64,000 bases of DNA, taken from positions 2,170,001-2,234,000 of the forward strand of contig OZ219809.1 of NCBI GenBank assembly GCA_964291375.2, read 5' to 3'. Below are positions 34,282 through 42,839 of this stretch, one piece after another. The notes under the pieces were generated by a model that saw nothing but the letters and a program-made list of their open reading frames with translations, searched no databases and was not told the origin of the DNA. The position numbers and the translations under genes are program-made. This DNA comes from 3107 sp001483205. Its GTDB lineage: Bacteria > Pseudomonadota > Alphaproteobacteria > Rhodobacterales > Rhodobacteraceae. The number at the start of each line of letters is the position of its first letter. Position 1 is the stretch's first letter.

Positions 34282-34350
34282 AAGACCTTTGCATAATGGC
34301 CAAACCGGGCGGATGGTCTGGCCGCCAATGCGCCATCAGGCAGAGGTCTT
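34282..34350. repeat. Short inverted-repeat element (69 bp) beside tRNA-Cys
   Basis: The termini are AAGACCTTTGCATAATGG and GCCATCAGGCAGAGGTCTT. The interior reads CAAACCGGGCGGATGGTCTG. It sits 14 bp beyond the 3' end of the tRNA-Cys gene and upstream of fdhD. Confidence 0.88.
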
Positions 34351-34363
34351 ATGCACAGGGCTT

Positions 34364-34437
34364 TGGAGGCGAGTGCGGGAATCGAACCCGCGTTCACGGA
34401 TTTGCAGTCCGCTGCGTCACCACTCCGCCAACTCGCC
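34364..34437 (-). tRNA. tRNA-Cys (GCA)
   Basis: On the minus strand GGCGAGT pairs with ACTCGCC as a 7-bp acceptor stem. The anticodon loop ACTGCAAA carries GCA (33403-region equivalent at 34403-34405). The T-arm is CGGGTTCGATTCCCG, and the discriminator plus CCA are encoded (CTCGCCTCCA). The length of 74 nt is normal. Confidence 0.97.
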
Positions 34438-34585
34438 CCTGTGGTGTGAGGTCAGCCCTTTAACCGGAATGGTCCCCCGCCTGCCGCAAGAGCCGTCAGG
34501 GTTCCGGTCTGCCAAGCCTCTTTATGCCGCTTCGGGCCAGCTTGTCCAGCCTCTATCCGCCCCCCGGCGGCCCGCGCGTCCCCGC

Positions 34586-35185
34586 TCACACCCCACCGCG
34601 CGCCCTGAGCGCGGCAGAAATGGTCCCGTCGTCCAGATAATCCAGCTCGCCACCCACCGGCACCCCCCGCGCCAGCGATGTCACCCGCAGGCCGGAGCCT
34701 TCAAAACGGTCGGCGATGTAATGGGCAGTGGTCTGGCCATCGACCGTGGCGGGCAGGGCGAGGATGATCTCGGTCACCCCTTCCTCGCGCACCCTTCTGG
34801 CCAGCCGGGGGATGCCCAGATCATCGGGGCCGATGGCGTCCAGCGCCGACAAAAGACCGCCGAGGACGTGATACCGCCCGGCAAAGACCCGCGTGCGCTC
34901 CATCGCCCAGAGGTCAGCGACATCTCCGACAACGCAGATTTCACCGGTGCGGCGGTCGTCCGAGGCGCAGATGTCGCAGATGTCCGATGTGCCGACATTG
35001 CCGCAGGTGGCGCATTCGCGCGCGGTGGCGGCGACGGTGTGCATGGCGTCGGCAAGCGGGGCCAGCAATGCGCCGCGCCTGCGAATCAGGTGCAGCACCG
35101 CGCGGCGGGCAGAGCGGGGGCCGAGGCCCGGCAGCTTTGCCATCATGCCGATCAGGCGTTCGATGTCATGGGGGGCCTCGGACAT
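34586..35185 (-). CDS. recR: Recombination mediator RecR
   Basis: RecR acts with RecO/RecF in loading RecA at gaps. The 199-aa protein has the helix-hairpin-helix KLPGLGPRSARRAVLHL, the four-cysteine zinc motif in CATCGNVGTSDICDIC and a TOPRIM domain (ICVVGDVADLWAMERT, with the conserved acidic residues). Normally it follows dnaX and ybaB. Here a repeat element and a possible 30-codon ORF occupy the gap to dnaX and no ybaB is present. Confidence 0.96.
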   Translation of the reverse strand: MSEAPHDIERLIGMMAKLPGLGPRSARRAVLHLIRRRGALLAPLADAMHTVAATARECATCGNVGTSDICDICASDDRRTGEICVVGDVADLWAMERTRVFAGRYHVLGGLLSALDAIGPDDLGIPRLARRVREEGVTEIILALPATVDGQTTAHYIADRFEGSGLRVTSLARGVPVGGELDYLDDGTISAALRARGGV

Positions 35186-35188
35186 GGG

Positions 35189-35281
35189 TCAGAACAGCGG
35201 GGTTATGGTGGCGGGCAGGCCTGTCCGCGCCCGGCGCATCACTCCGGCCCTGCCGTCGGGCCAGCCGTCAGGTTTCAACAT
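35189..35281 (-). CDS. Possible 30-aa ORF coupled to recR
   Basis: An ATG at 35281 preceded by AGGGAG (6 nt spacing) opens a 30-codon frame (MLKPDGWPDGRAGVMRRA...). It ends with TGA only 3 nt before the recR ATG. The good ribosome site and tight spacing hint at translation, possibly as a leader coupling recR. The sequence matches no family I recognise, and chance cannot be excluded. Confidence 0.3.
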   Translation of the reverse strand: MLKPDGWPDGRAGVMRRARTGLPATITPLF

Positions 35282-35361
35282 CGGTTTCTCCCTGATCCGT
35301 CGTTCGGGTGATAAATACGGGGGCGGGGGGCGGCACACAAGAGGCGGTTCATATGGTCCGA

Positions 35362-35572
35362 AAGACCTCTGCATACTGGCTTGGGCCGGGCAGCCGCCTG
35401 CCTGGGCTGGCGCTTCTCGCGATAGTCCACATTGGCAATGGTCTTGCCATAAAGTCCATACGTTCCAACGGGCTGAGACGTTCAAAGCGCCTGCCGTCGG
35501 GCAGGCAGGCGCTGCCCGGCGTGCCGCCGGGCGGGACATTTGGGGGGCGATACGCCCTTATTCAGAGGTCTT
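35362..35572 (-). repeat. Long inverted-repeat element (211 bp), B-to-A orientation
   Basis: This is a full-length copy in the opposite orientation: AAGACCTCTGCATACTGG with GGGCAGCCGCCTGCCTGGGC at the left, GCCTGCCGTCGGGCAGGCAGGC in the middle region, and TTATTCAGAGGTCTT at the right. It occupies the dnaX-recR gap. A piece of the other repeat family (CTTTCGGGTTGTTCGCGCAC) follows at 35620-35640. Confidence 0.9.
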
Positions 35573-35708
35573 CTCAATGAGGTAAGGCCGCGCGCCCCCC
35601 CTTGCGGGCCGTGCGCGGCCTTTCGGGTTGTTCGCGCACCTGACCCGGCAGAGCTTCAACGGACATGTCACCGCAAGGCGACGGCCGATTCACAATCCCC
35701 CGCCCCCA

Positions 35709-37439
35709 TCACCCGTCAGGCGCGTCGGGCAGAGCGTCCCCGGCGATCTCGCCCGCGGGCCGGACCGCGGTGATCCGGGCGTCGGGAAAGGCGTCAAACA
35801 TCGCCTTCACCAGCGGGTGTTCGCGGGCGCGGGCCTCAAGCGCCTCACCCTCGGCATTGCGGTCCTCGGCAATCGTGCGCCCGCCGCCCCCGGCCACAAC
35901 CGAAATCCCCCAACGCACCCCGGTCTGCTCTTTCAGACATTGCCCGAGCCGCTGCGCCAGATCACGGGGCGCGTCTTCGGTGGGCTGAAACTCGATCCTG
36001 CCGGGGGTGTAACTGACCAGCCGCAGGGCATTTTCGACCTCGATCAGCAGCTTCACATCCCGGGTGTTGCGGATCAGCGCCACCACCTGATCAAAATGCC
36101 CGTAGCGGGCGAGCGCCATCTCGGGCGCGGGCACCGCTGCCGCCGCCACAGCCTGAACGGGCCGGGCAGAGGCCCCAGGCCCCCCACCCGCCGGGGCCGG
36201 GGCGTCAGCCGAGGCCCCCCCGCCCGCCGCAGGCGCGCCATTTCCGGCAGGCAATGGCCTCCCCCCGCCGGGCCCGGCAGGCATGTCCCGCAATTTCCGC
36301 AACAGCTTTTCAGGCGGCGGCATATCGGCCACATGGGTCAGGCGGATCACCGCCATTTCCCCTGCCATCATCGGGTTCGGGGCCGCCGCGACCTCTTCGA
36401 GCGCCTTAAGCAGCATCTGCCACATCCGGCTTAACACCGAAATCTCCAGGCTTGCCGCCAGCGCCTCCCCCCGCGCGCGCTCATCGGGCGAAACCGTCGG
36501 GTCCGTCGCCGCGCCGGGGGTGATGCTGATAACCGAAACCCAATGGGTCAGTTCCGCCAGATCACGCAGCACCGCCACCGGATCGGCCCCGTCAGCATAT
36601 TGCCCCGAAAGCTCGGCCAGCGCCCCGGCGGCATCGCCCTTCATAATCAGGCCGAACAGGTCCATGACCCGCCCCCGGTCCGCCAGCCCCAGCATCGCGC
36701 GCACCTGATCAAGCGTCGTCTCGCCCGCGCCATGGGAAATCGCCTGATCCAGCAGCGACACCGCATCGCGCACCGAGCCTTCGGCGGCACGGGTGATCAG
36801 GCCGAGCGCGTCCGGCGCGACCTTCGCCCCCTCAGCCCCGGCGATCCCGGCAAGATGGGCAATCATCGCCTCCGGCTCTATCCGGCGCAGGTCAAAACGC
36901 TGGCAACGGCTGAGCACGGTAACCGGCACCTTGCGTATCTCGGTGGTGGCAAAGATAAATTTCACATGGGCGGGGGGTTCCTCCAGCGTCTTCAGCAGCG
37001 CATTGAAAGCGCTTGCAGACAGCATGTGAACCTCGTCGATGATGTAAATCTTGTAGCGGGCAGAGGCGGCCCGGTATTGCACCGCGTCGATGATCTCCCG
37101 GATGTCACTGACACCGGTGCGGCTGGCGGCGTCCATTTCCAGCACATCGACATGGCGGCCCCCGGCGATGGCCTGGCAATGCTCGCATTGTCCGCAGGGG
37201 TCGGTTGTCGGGCCGCCCGTCCCGTCCGTGCCGATGCAGTTCATGCCCTTGGCGATGATCCGCGCAGTGGTGGTTTTGCCGGTGCCGCGAATCCCCGTCA
37301 TTATGAACGCCTGTGCGATGCGGCCCGCGGCGAAGGCGTTTTTGAGCGTCCGCACCATGGCGTCCTGGCCGATGAGGTCGGCAAAGGTTTCGGGGCGGTA
37401 TTTGCGGGCCAGAACCTGATAGGCGGAGGTGTCGGACAA
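35709..37439 (-). CDS. dnaX: DNA polymerase III subunits gamma and tau
   Basis: DnaX is the ATPase of the clamp loader. The 576-aa product has Walker A GIRGTGKTTTARIIAKG (about residues 49-65), a zinc motif with four cysteines in CGQCEHCQAIAGG and upstream Cys, the DEAD-like Walker B in KIYIIDEVHMLSASAFNALL, and sensor 1 FATTEIRKVPVTVLSRCQRF. A Pro/Ala/Gly-rich linker (about 385-435) precedes the tau-specific C-terminal domain. No programmed frameshift site is evident. It is the upstream member of the dnaX-recR region. Confidence 0.96.
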   Translation of the reverse strand: MSDTSAYQVLARKYRPETFADLIGQDAMVRTLKNAFAAGRIAQAFIMTGIRGTGKTTTARIIAKGMNCIGTDGTGGPTTDPCGQCEHCQAIAGGRHVDVLEMDAASRTGVSDIREIIDAVQYRAASARYKIYIIDEVHMLSASAFNALLKTLEEPPAHVKFIFATTEIRKVPVTVLSRCQRFDLRRIEPEAMIAHLAGIAGAEGAKVAPDALGLITRAAEGSVRDAVSLLDQAISHGAGETTLDQVRAMLGLADRGRVMDLFGLIMKGDAAGALAELSGQYADGADPVAVLRDLAELTHWVSVISITPGAATDPTVSPDERARGEALAASLEISVLSRMWQMLLKALEEVAAAPNPMMAGEMAVIRLTHVADMPPPEKLLRKLRDMPAGPGGGRPLPAGNGAPAAGGGASADAPAPAGGGPGASARPVQAVAAAAVPAPEMALARYGHFDQVVALIRNTRDVKLLIEVENALRLVSYTPGRIEFQPTEDAPRDLAQRLGQCLKEQTGVRWGISVVAGGGGRTIAEDRNAEGEALEARAREHPLVKAMFDAFPDARITAVRPAGEIAGDALPDAPDG

Positions 37440-37532
37440 GGAAGGGGTGCTCCGGTGGTTGGGGGAATCCTTGTGCTCACCCTAGGCAGTGACGCCCCCG
37501 GCGTCCAGTGCGCGGTTGTGCCGGTGGGGTCG

Positions 37533-37620
37533 GTGACTTCTGCATGATGGCCGGGGGCCGGGCAGCCGCCTGCCGGGGGGCGGACAGGCTGGCCGCCGAG
37601 GCGCTGCTATCCGGTTGCCC
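37533..37620 (-). repeat. Truncated B-end of inverted-repeat element
   Basis: GTGACTTCTGCATGATGG, followed by GGGCAGCCGCCTGCC, is a B end read in reverse. After it comes GCTATCCGGTTGCCC, the same trailing words seen after the fragment at 13.3 kb. It lies between dnaX and the ureohydrolase gene. Confidence 0.65.
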
Positions 37621-37623
37621 TGC

Positions 37624-38628
37624 TCACGGCACCGGATGTCCCGGCGACGCCCCGGCCCCCTTTCGCCCGACAACGCTCCGCGCCATCACGCAAAGCAGCT
37701 CGAACATCACCGAGACACCCAGAAAAGCCGTGCCGCCGCTGGCATCGAATGGCGGCGAGACCTCCACCATATCCGCCCCGGCGATATTGAGACCGTCAAG
37801 CGCGCGCACCACCTCAAGCGCCTGAAAGGAGTTCGGCCCGCCAACCTCTGGTGTGCCGGTTCCGGGCGCAAAGGCGGGGTCGATGAAGTCAATGTCATAG
37901 GACACATATATCGGCTCTGTCCCGACGATCTCGCGCGCTTCGGCCATCACATCGGCAACCCCGCGTCTGAAAAGCTCTTCCACGCGGATGATGCGAATGC
38001 CTGCCCCGGCAGCAAACTCGATGTCCTCGCGCCCGTAGGCGGTGCCGCGGATGCCGATCTGCACCACGCGCCGGGGATCAAGCAGGCCCTCTTCCACCGC
38101 GCGCCGGAAGGGGGTGCCGTGGGTAAACATCGCGCCATTGAAATAGGAATGGAACAGGTCGGTGTGGCTGTCGAAATGCACCATCCCCAGGGGGCCGTCA
38201 GCGGCGACCGCCCGCAGCACCGGCAGGGAACACAAGTGATCCCCGCCTGCGGTCAGCGGCACAATCCCCGCCGCGCACATCCGGGCGTAAAAGGCCGTGA
38301 TCCGCTCCATGCTGTCCTGAATATCGATCGGGTTCGGGCCGACATCCCCCATATCGGCGCAGTTGGCCAGTGTGAACGGGGCCACACCGGTCGCACCGTT
38401 TTCCGCCCGAATCATGGTCGAGGCGTCCCGCAACTGGCGCGGCGCGTGGCGGGGACCGGGCCGGTTGGTCACGCCGCTGTCCCAGGGAACACCGGTCAGC
38501 CCGATTTCGACCTCGGGAAAGCGCGGATGGTCGGGCGCGACAAGCGGCAGACGCATGAAGGTCGGCACCCCGGCAAAGCGCGGCAGGTCCATGCCGGAAA
38601 CCGGCTGAAAGAAAGCGTTGTCCGGCAT
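37624..38628 (-). CDS. speB: Agmatinase/ureohydrolase family protein
   Basis: This 334-aa binuclear manganese hydrolase cleaves urea from a guanidino compound. Metal ligands are visible in TAGGDHLCSLP, MVHFDSHTDLFHSYF (the HxDxHxD-type box) and YVSYDIDFIDPAFAPGTGTP. The LTGVPWDSGVTNRPGPRHAP segment near the N-terminus is typical of agmatinases and guanidinobutyrases. Agmatine is the default substrate, but guanidinobutyrate or guanidinopropionate cannot be excluded. It is monocistronic, downstream of the SRP RNA gene on the same strand. Confidence 0.88.
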   Translation of the reverse strand: MPDNAFFQPVSGMDLPRFAGVPTFMRLPLVAPDHPRFPEVEIGLTGVPWDSGVTNRPGPRHAPRQLRDASTMIRAENGATGVAPFTLANCADMGDVGPNPIDIQDSMERITAFYARMCAAGIVPLTAGGDHLCSLPVLRAVAADGPLGMVHFDSHTDLFHSYFNGAMFTHGTPFRRAVEEGLLDPRRVVQIGIRGTAYGREDIEFAAGAGIRIIRVEELFRRGVADVMAEAREIVGTEPIYVSYDIDFIDPAFAPGTGTPEVGGPNSFQALEVVRALDGLNIAGADMVEVSPPFDASGGTAFLGVSVMFELLCVMARSVVGRKGAGASPGHPVP

Positions 38629-38731
38629 GGGTTTTCCCTCTGCTTCCGTCTGCGGGGCCTCGCGGGTGGCTGTCGCGGGCGGTGGCCGCCTGACGCCGGG
38701 GCCGCCCGAACACGGGCGTCTGTGCCTGAAG

Positions 38732-38826
38732 TGAGAGGCCGGACAACGACCCGGACGCGCTCGTTACGGCTGCTTCCTTCCGGACCTGACCGGGTTGGCG
38801 AGGCGTCTGTCCGCGCCAGCCTCTCA
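38732..38826 (-). ncRNA. ffs: Signal recognition particle 4.5S RNA
   Basis: The minus strand contains the SRP domain IV core GGTCAGGTCCGGAAGGAAGC followed by AGCCGTAACGA, with the GGAA tetraloop. Outer segments TGAGAGGC and GCCTCTCA (38732-38739 and 38819-38826) pair perfectly, closing a hairpin of about 95 nt, the usual bacterial size. The RNA binds Ffh for co-translational membrane targeting. Confidence 0.95.
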
Positions 38827-38872
38827 GGCAAGGTATCTAGCGCCGCCGGGGTGGATTGGCAAGCCCTCTGCA

Positions 38873-39293
38873 AAGACCTCTGAATAAGAGCGCGCCATGG
38901 GCCAAACCGTCCGCCCGGCGGAACGCCGGGCAGCGCCTGCCTGCCCCCCGGCAAGGCGCTCTAAACGTCTCAACCTGTTGGAGCATATAGGCTTTATAGC
39001 GTGACGCCGTAAAATTGATCACAGGGTCCGGCTCCGATCCTGTCGTGGCGCAGGTGTCAGGCACCTTTCCGGGACAGGTGCGCGAACCGTCCGAAGGGCC
39101 GCGTCCGGCCCGCACGGTAGGCGCGAACGCGCCGCCCCGTGGGGGGGCGGGACGGCGCGGCCCGGTCTTGCGACCGGGCGGGGTCAGGAACAAAACTTGG
39201 ACTCAAAATCCGGGCGTCAGGCTTTATATCAGGGCCATCGCCAATGTAGACTATCGTGAAAAGCGCCCGCCCAGGCAGGCGGCTGCCCGTCTT
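38873..39293 (+). repeat. Long inverted-repeat element interrupted by a second element
   Basis: The A half (AAGACCTCTGAATAAGAGC to GGCTTTATA at 38998) and the B half (CAGGGCCATCGCCAATG to GGCAGGCGGCTGCCCG) are parts of one long copy. They are separated by a 221-bp insert at 38999-39219. The terminal B-end repeat is truncated, leaving only TCTT. Confidence 0.85.
38999..39219. mobile_element. 221-bp insertion flanked by 9-bp duplication
   Basis: GGCTTTATA occurs at 38990-38998 and again at 39220-39228, exactly at the edges of sequence absent from the other long copies. The insert's ends are partly inverted (TGACGCCGTAAAATTGA at the left; the right end reads TGACGCCCGGATTTTGA in reverse complement). 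It contains a GC-rich segment shared with the 27.5-28.2 kb hub. It has no open reading frame of note, so it looks like a non-autonomous element. Confidence 0.75.
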
Positions 39294-39309
39294 AGCCCTG
39301 CCCCCGTCC

Positions 39310-40143
39310 CTATCTGCGCAGGGGATCGGCGGGATACACCCCCAGCAGCGAAACATGCGAGGAGAAATAGTCGAGCTCCTCCAACGCCAGCCGCACATTG
39401 CGATCATCGGGGTGGCCCTCGATGTCGGCATAGAACTGGGTGGCCGAGAAAGACCCGTCCACCATATAGCTTTCGAGCTTGGTCATATTGACGCCATTGG
39501 TGGCGAACCCGCCCATCGCCTTGTAAAGCGCCGCCGGAATATTGCGGACCCGGAACACAAAGCTGGTCATCATCCGCCCGCTGCCCCGGCGTTTCAGGTC
39601 AGCCTCGCACGACATGATCAGAAAGCGCGTCGTATTGTCGCCCTCGTCCTCTATATTATGCGCCCGCGCCTCCAGCCCGTTGATCTCGCCCGCCAGCTCA
39701 GAGGCCAGCGCCGCGACCGTCGGGTCTGCCCGCTCTGCAACCATCTTTGCCGACCCTGCGGTGTCCGGGCCGGTGACGCGATGAATGGCGTTTTCCATCA
39801 GAAAGCTCCGGCATTGGCCCAAAAGCACCGGGTGGCTTATCGCCGTCCTGATCTGATCAAGCGGGGTGCCCGGAACGACCAACAGGCTGATATGAACGCG
39901 CAAAAACGCCTCATCAACGATATGCAGGCCGGAATCGGGCAGCAGATGATGGATGTCCGCCACCCGCCCGTAGGTTGAGTTTTCCACCGGCACCATCGCC
40001 AGGTCCGCCGCGCCTGAGCGCACCGCCTCTATCGTGTCCTCAAAGGTGCGGCAGGGCAGAACCTCCATATCCGGGCGCGCCTTGCGGCAGGCCTCGTGCG
40101 AATAGGCCCCCGGTTCCCCCTGAAAGGCTATCTTGCCGGTCAT
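39310..40143 (-). CDS. pheA: Prephenate dehydratase
   Basis: This enzyme converts prephenate to phenylpyruvate in phenylalanine synthesis. The 277-aa protein is a stand-alone dehydratase (no chorismate mutase domain). The catalytic domain contains IAFQGEPGAYSHEACRKA, VPVENSTYGRVADIHHLL and the TRF signature in EGDNTTRFLIM. The C-terminal ACT domain with KLESYMVDGSF mediates Phe inhibition. The ATG at 40143 matches the family start. It is divergent from a cytochrome c gene, an arrangement conserved in Rhodobacterales. Confidence 0.95.
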   Translation of the reverse strand: MTGKIAFQGEPGAYSHEACRKARPDMEVLPCRTFEDTIEAVRSGAADLAMVPVENSTYGRVADIHHLLPDSGLHIVDEAFLRVHISLLVVPGTPLDQIRTAISHPVLLGQCRSFLMENAIHRVTGPDTAGSAKMVAERADPTVAALASELAGEINGLEARAHNIEDEGDNTTRFLIMSCEADLKRRGSGRMMTSFVFRVRNIPAALYKAMGGFATNGVNMTKLESYMVDGSFSATQFYADIEGHPDDRNVRLALEELDYFSSHVSLLGVYPADPLRR

Positions 40144-40261
40144 ATTGCCGCGTCTCCTGTTTTTCGCCCAAAAAGGGGGCATCACCGGGCTAACTATATC
40201 TTGCGAAACCGGGGCGGAAGCGGATAGATAGCCCGAACATCGGAACGATACGGAACGCGGC

Positions 40262-40792
40262 ATGTTCGACACAATGACGTTCACGAAGGTTCTCGGCGGT
40301 TTCTGCGGGGCGCTGCTGCTGTTTATGCTGGTCGGCTGGGGGGGTGAGACGCTCTATCACACCGGCGGCGGACACGGGCACGGGGAAGACACCCATGGCG
40401 ACGCCTACCCGATTGAGGTGGCGGCCACTGACGCCGTGGAAGAGGCCGAAGAAGGCCCCGGCCTTGCCGAGCTTATGGCCGTGGCTGATCCGGCCAAGGG
40501 AGAACGCGCCTTTCGCAAATGCCGGGCCTGTCACGCGGTTGAAGACGGCAAGAACGGCACCGGCCCGCATCTGTTCGGCATTGTTGGCCGCCCGGTTGCA
40601 TCGGTGGCCGCGTTTGGCGGATATTCCGAAACCCTTGCCGGGCTGGGGGGTGAATGGACAGCCGAGGCCCTGGACGGATTCATCGAAAATCCGAAAGCCT
40701 ATGCGCCCGGCACCAATATGAGCTTTAAGGGCATCGACAAGATCGAGGAACGTGCGAATCTGATCGCCTATCTGCAATCTTTCGGCAACTGA
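40262..40792 (+). CDS. Membrane-anchored cytochrome c (c552/CycM-like)
   Basis: This 176-aa class I cytochrome c has an uncleaved N-terminal membrane anchor (VLGGFCGALLLFMLVGWGG, residues 10-28), an acidic His-rich periplasmic linker, and a mitochondrial-type cytochrome c domain. Haem binds at CRACH; the axial methionine is in PGTNMSFKGI. Relatives in Paracoccus and Rhodobacter shuttle electrons between the bc1 complex and aa3 oxidase. The start MFDTMTFTK is conserved in relatives, supporting this ATG. The intergenic region with pheA (118 bp) must hold both promoters. Confidence 0.93.
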   Translation: MFDTMTFTKVLGGFCGALLLFMLVGWGGETLYHTGGGHGHGEDTHGDAYPIEVAATDAVEEAEEGPGLAELMAVADPAKGERAFRKCRACHAVEDGKNGTGPHLFGIVGRPVASVAAFGGYSETLAGLGGEWTAEALDGFIENPKAYAPGTNMSFKGIDKIEERANLIAYLQSFGN

Positions 40793-40918
40793 ACCGGGCG
40801 AAACCGGCCCTGATCACGCCGGGTCGCGCCGAATCACGGATATGAAACTTGCATGTTTGCCACCGTCATTTAGGGTGATGCGCAACTGATCGCGGCAAAA
40901 CCCGGCACGGAGGTTCAC

Positions 40919-42814
40919 ATGGCCCATCGCCTTTTCGTCAGAAACGCAGGAAATTTCGCGCGCGTCTGTCTGCTGTCACTTTTTGTCCTGTTGCCCGCAG
41001 GGACCGCACAGACGCAGGAAGACATGACCCGCAGCCATGGCTATAACTTCTTCGGCGAACTCAGTTACCCCGCCGATTTCCCGCACTACGCTTATGTGAA
41101 CCCTGACGCGCCCAAGGGCGGCGAGATTTCGGTCTGGGCGTCGGGGACGTTCGATTCGATGAACCCCTATTCGCGCAAGGGCCGCGCCGGGCGGTTTTCG
41201 TGGATCATGTATGAAAGCCTGCTGGGGGATGCCCCGTCGGATACGGTGGGCGAGTATTACGGGCTGTTGGCCGAAAGCCTGGAATATCCGCCATCAAAGG
41301 AATGGGTGATCTTTTACATGCGGCCAGAGGCGCGGTTTTCCGACGGAACGCCGCTGACGGCCCATGATGTGGTGTTCAGCCACGACCTGTTTCTGGAACA
41401 GGGCCTGCCATCTTATGCCCAGGCGGTGTCGCGCCGGGTGCTGTCAGCAGAGGCGCTGGATGACCATACGGTGAAATTCACCTTTGCCACCGATCTTGAT
41501 TCCCGGCGCAGCCTGATTGATCAGGTCGGCAGCACCCCGGTCTTTTCCCGCAAATGGTATGAGGAAACCGGCGAGCGGCTGGATGAATCGCGGCTGACCG
41601 CCAGCCCCGGCTCTGCCCCCTATATGCTGGCCGAATATGACATCAACCGCCGGATTGTCTATCGCCGCAACCCCGATTACTGGGGCAATGACCTGCCGAT
41701 CAACCGGGGACGGCACAATTTCGATGAAATTCGGGTCGAGTATTTTGCCGATGACGCAGCGGCGTTTGAGGCCTTCAAGGCCGGGGAATACACGTTCCGG
41801 TCTGAAAACAGTTCCAAGAAATGGGCATCGGGATACGAATTTCCGGCCATCGAAAAGGGTTTTGTCATGCGTGAGACTCTGCCGGACGGCAGCCCGCCGA
41901 CCCCATCGGGCTTTGTCTTTAACCTTGCCCGGCCCCAGTTTCACGACAAGCGGGTGCGTGAGGCAATGGCGCTGGCCTATAATTTCGAGTGGACCAATGA
42001 AACCCTGCAATACGGGCTGTTCCGGCCCCGCAGTTCCTTTGCTCAGGACACCCATTTGCAGGCCAAAGGTCTGCCCGAGGGGGCGGAGCGCGCCCTGTTC
42101 GAGTCCCTGGGGGAGCTCGCGCCTGAGGACATTCTGAGCACCGAACCGGTCAGCGCCCATACTTCCCGCCCCCTGCGGGCGCTTGACCGGGGCAATCTGC
42201 GCAAGGCGCTGGCGCTGTTCGGGGCCGCCGGGTGGACCGTCGGCGATGACGGGATGATGCGCAACGGCGATGGTCAGACACTGGAGGGCGAGTTCATCCT
42301 GCCCTCAAACGGCTCTGACACCATGGAAGCCATTACCGAGGCCTATGTGCAGAACCTGCGCACCATGGGCGTGAATGCGCGGATCGACAAGATTGACCCG
42401 TCGCAATTCACCCTGCGCCGCCGTGACCGCGACTATGACCTTATCTTCAGCAGCTATGCGGCATTTCTTGAGGCCGGGACCGGGCTGCGCCAGCGGTTCG
42501 GGTCTCGCGAGGCCGAATTTAGCCTGTTCAACCCGGCCGGTCTTGCCAGCCCGCTGGTGGATGAGATCATCACGAGGGCGCTTGAAACCACCACCCGCGC
42601 CGATCAGGATGTGGCGCTGACGGCGCTCGACCGGGTGCTGCGATACGAACGTTTCATGGTTCCGACATGGTATCGGGCAGAGCACTGGGTTGCCTATTAC
42701 GACATGTATGAATACCCCGATGCCCTGCCGCCCTATGATACCGGGGTGCTGGATTTCTGGTGGTTCAACCCCGAAAAGGCCGGGGCACTGCGCGCCGCGG
42801 GCGCGTTCCGCTAA
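40919..42814 (+). CDS. yejA: Peptide ABC transporter substrate-binding protein, YejA-like
   Basis: This family 5 extracellular solute-binding protein of 631 aa has a signal peptide (1-33, ending GTAQTQ). It contains the YejA-type start SHGYNFFGELSYPADFPHYA and AYVNPDAPKGGEI, and LTASPGSAPYMLAEYDIN in the middle. It delivers oligopeptides, or microcin C and muropeptide-like ligands in other bacteria, to the YejBEF complex. GGAGGTTCAC precedes the ATG. It opens a four-gene operon. The true ligand is unknown. Confidence 0.93.
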   Translation: MAHRLFVRNAGNFARVCLLSLFVLLPAGTAQTQEDMTRSHGYNFFGELSYPADFPHYAYVNPDAPKGGEISVWASGTFDSMNPYSRKGRAGRFSWIMYESLLGDAPSDTVGEYYGLLAESLEYPPSKEWVIFYMRPEARFSDGTPLTAHDVVFSHDLFLEQGLPSYAQAVSRRVLSAEALDDHTVKFTFATDLDSRRSLIDQVGSTPVFSRKWYEETGERLDESRLTASPGSAPYMLAEYDINRRIVYRRNPDYWGNDLPINRGRHNFDEIRVEYFADDAAAFEAFKAGEYTFRSENSSKKWASGYEFPAIEKGFVMRETLPDGSPPTPSGFVFNLARPQFHDKRVREAMALAYNFEWTNETLQYGLFRPRSSFAQDTHLQAKGLPEGAERALFESLGELAPEDILSTEPVSAHTSRPLRALDRGNLRKALALFGAAGWTVGDDGMMRNGDGQTLEGEFILPSNGSDTMEAITEAYVQNLRTMGVNARIDKIDPSQFTLRRRDRDYDLIFSSYAAFLEAGTGLRQRFGSREAEFSLFNPAGLASPLVDEIITRALETTTRADQDVALTALDRVLRYERFMVPTWYRAEHWVAYYDMYEYPDALPPYDTGVLDFWWFNPEKAGALRAAGAFR

Positions 42815-42839
42815 CGATCCGGCGCAGGAAACCGGCGGC

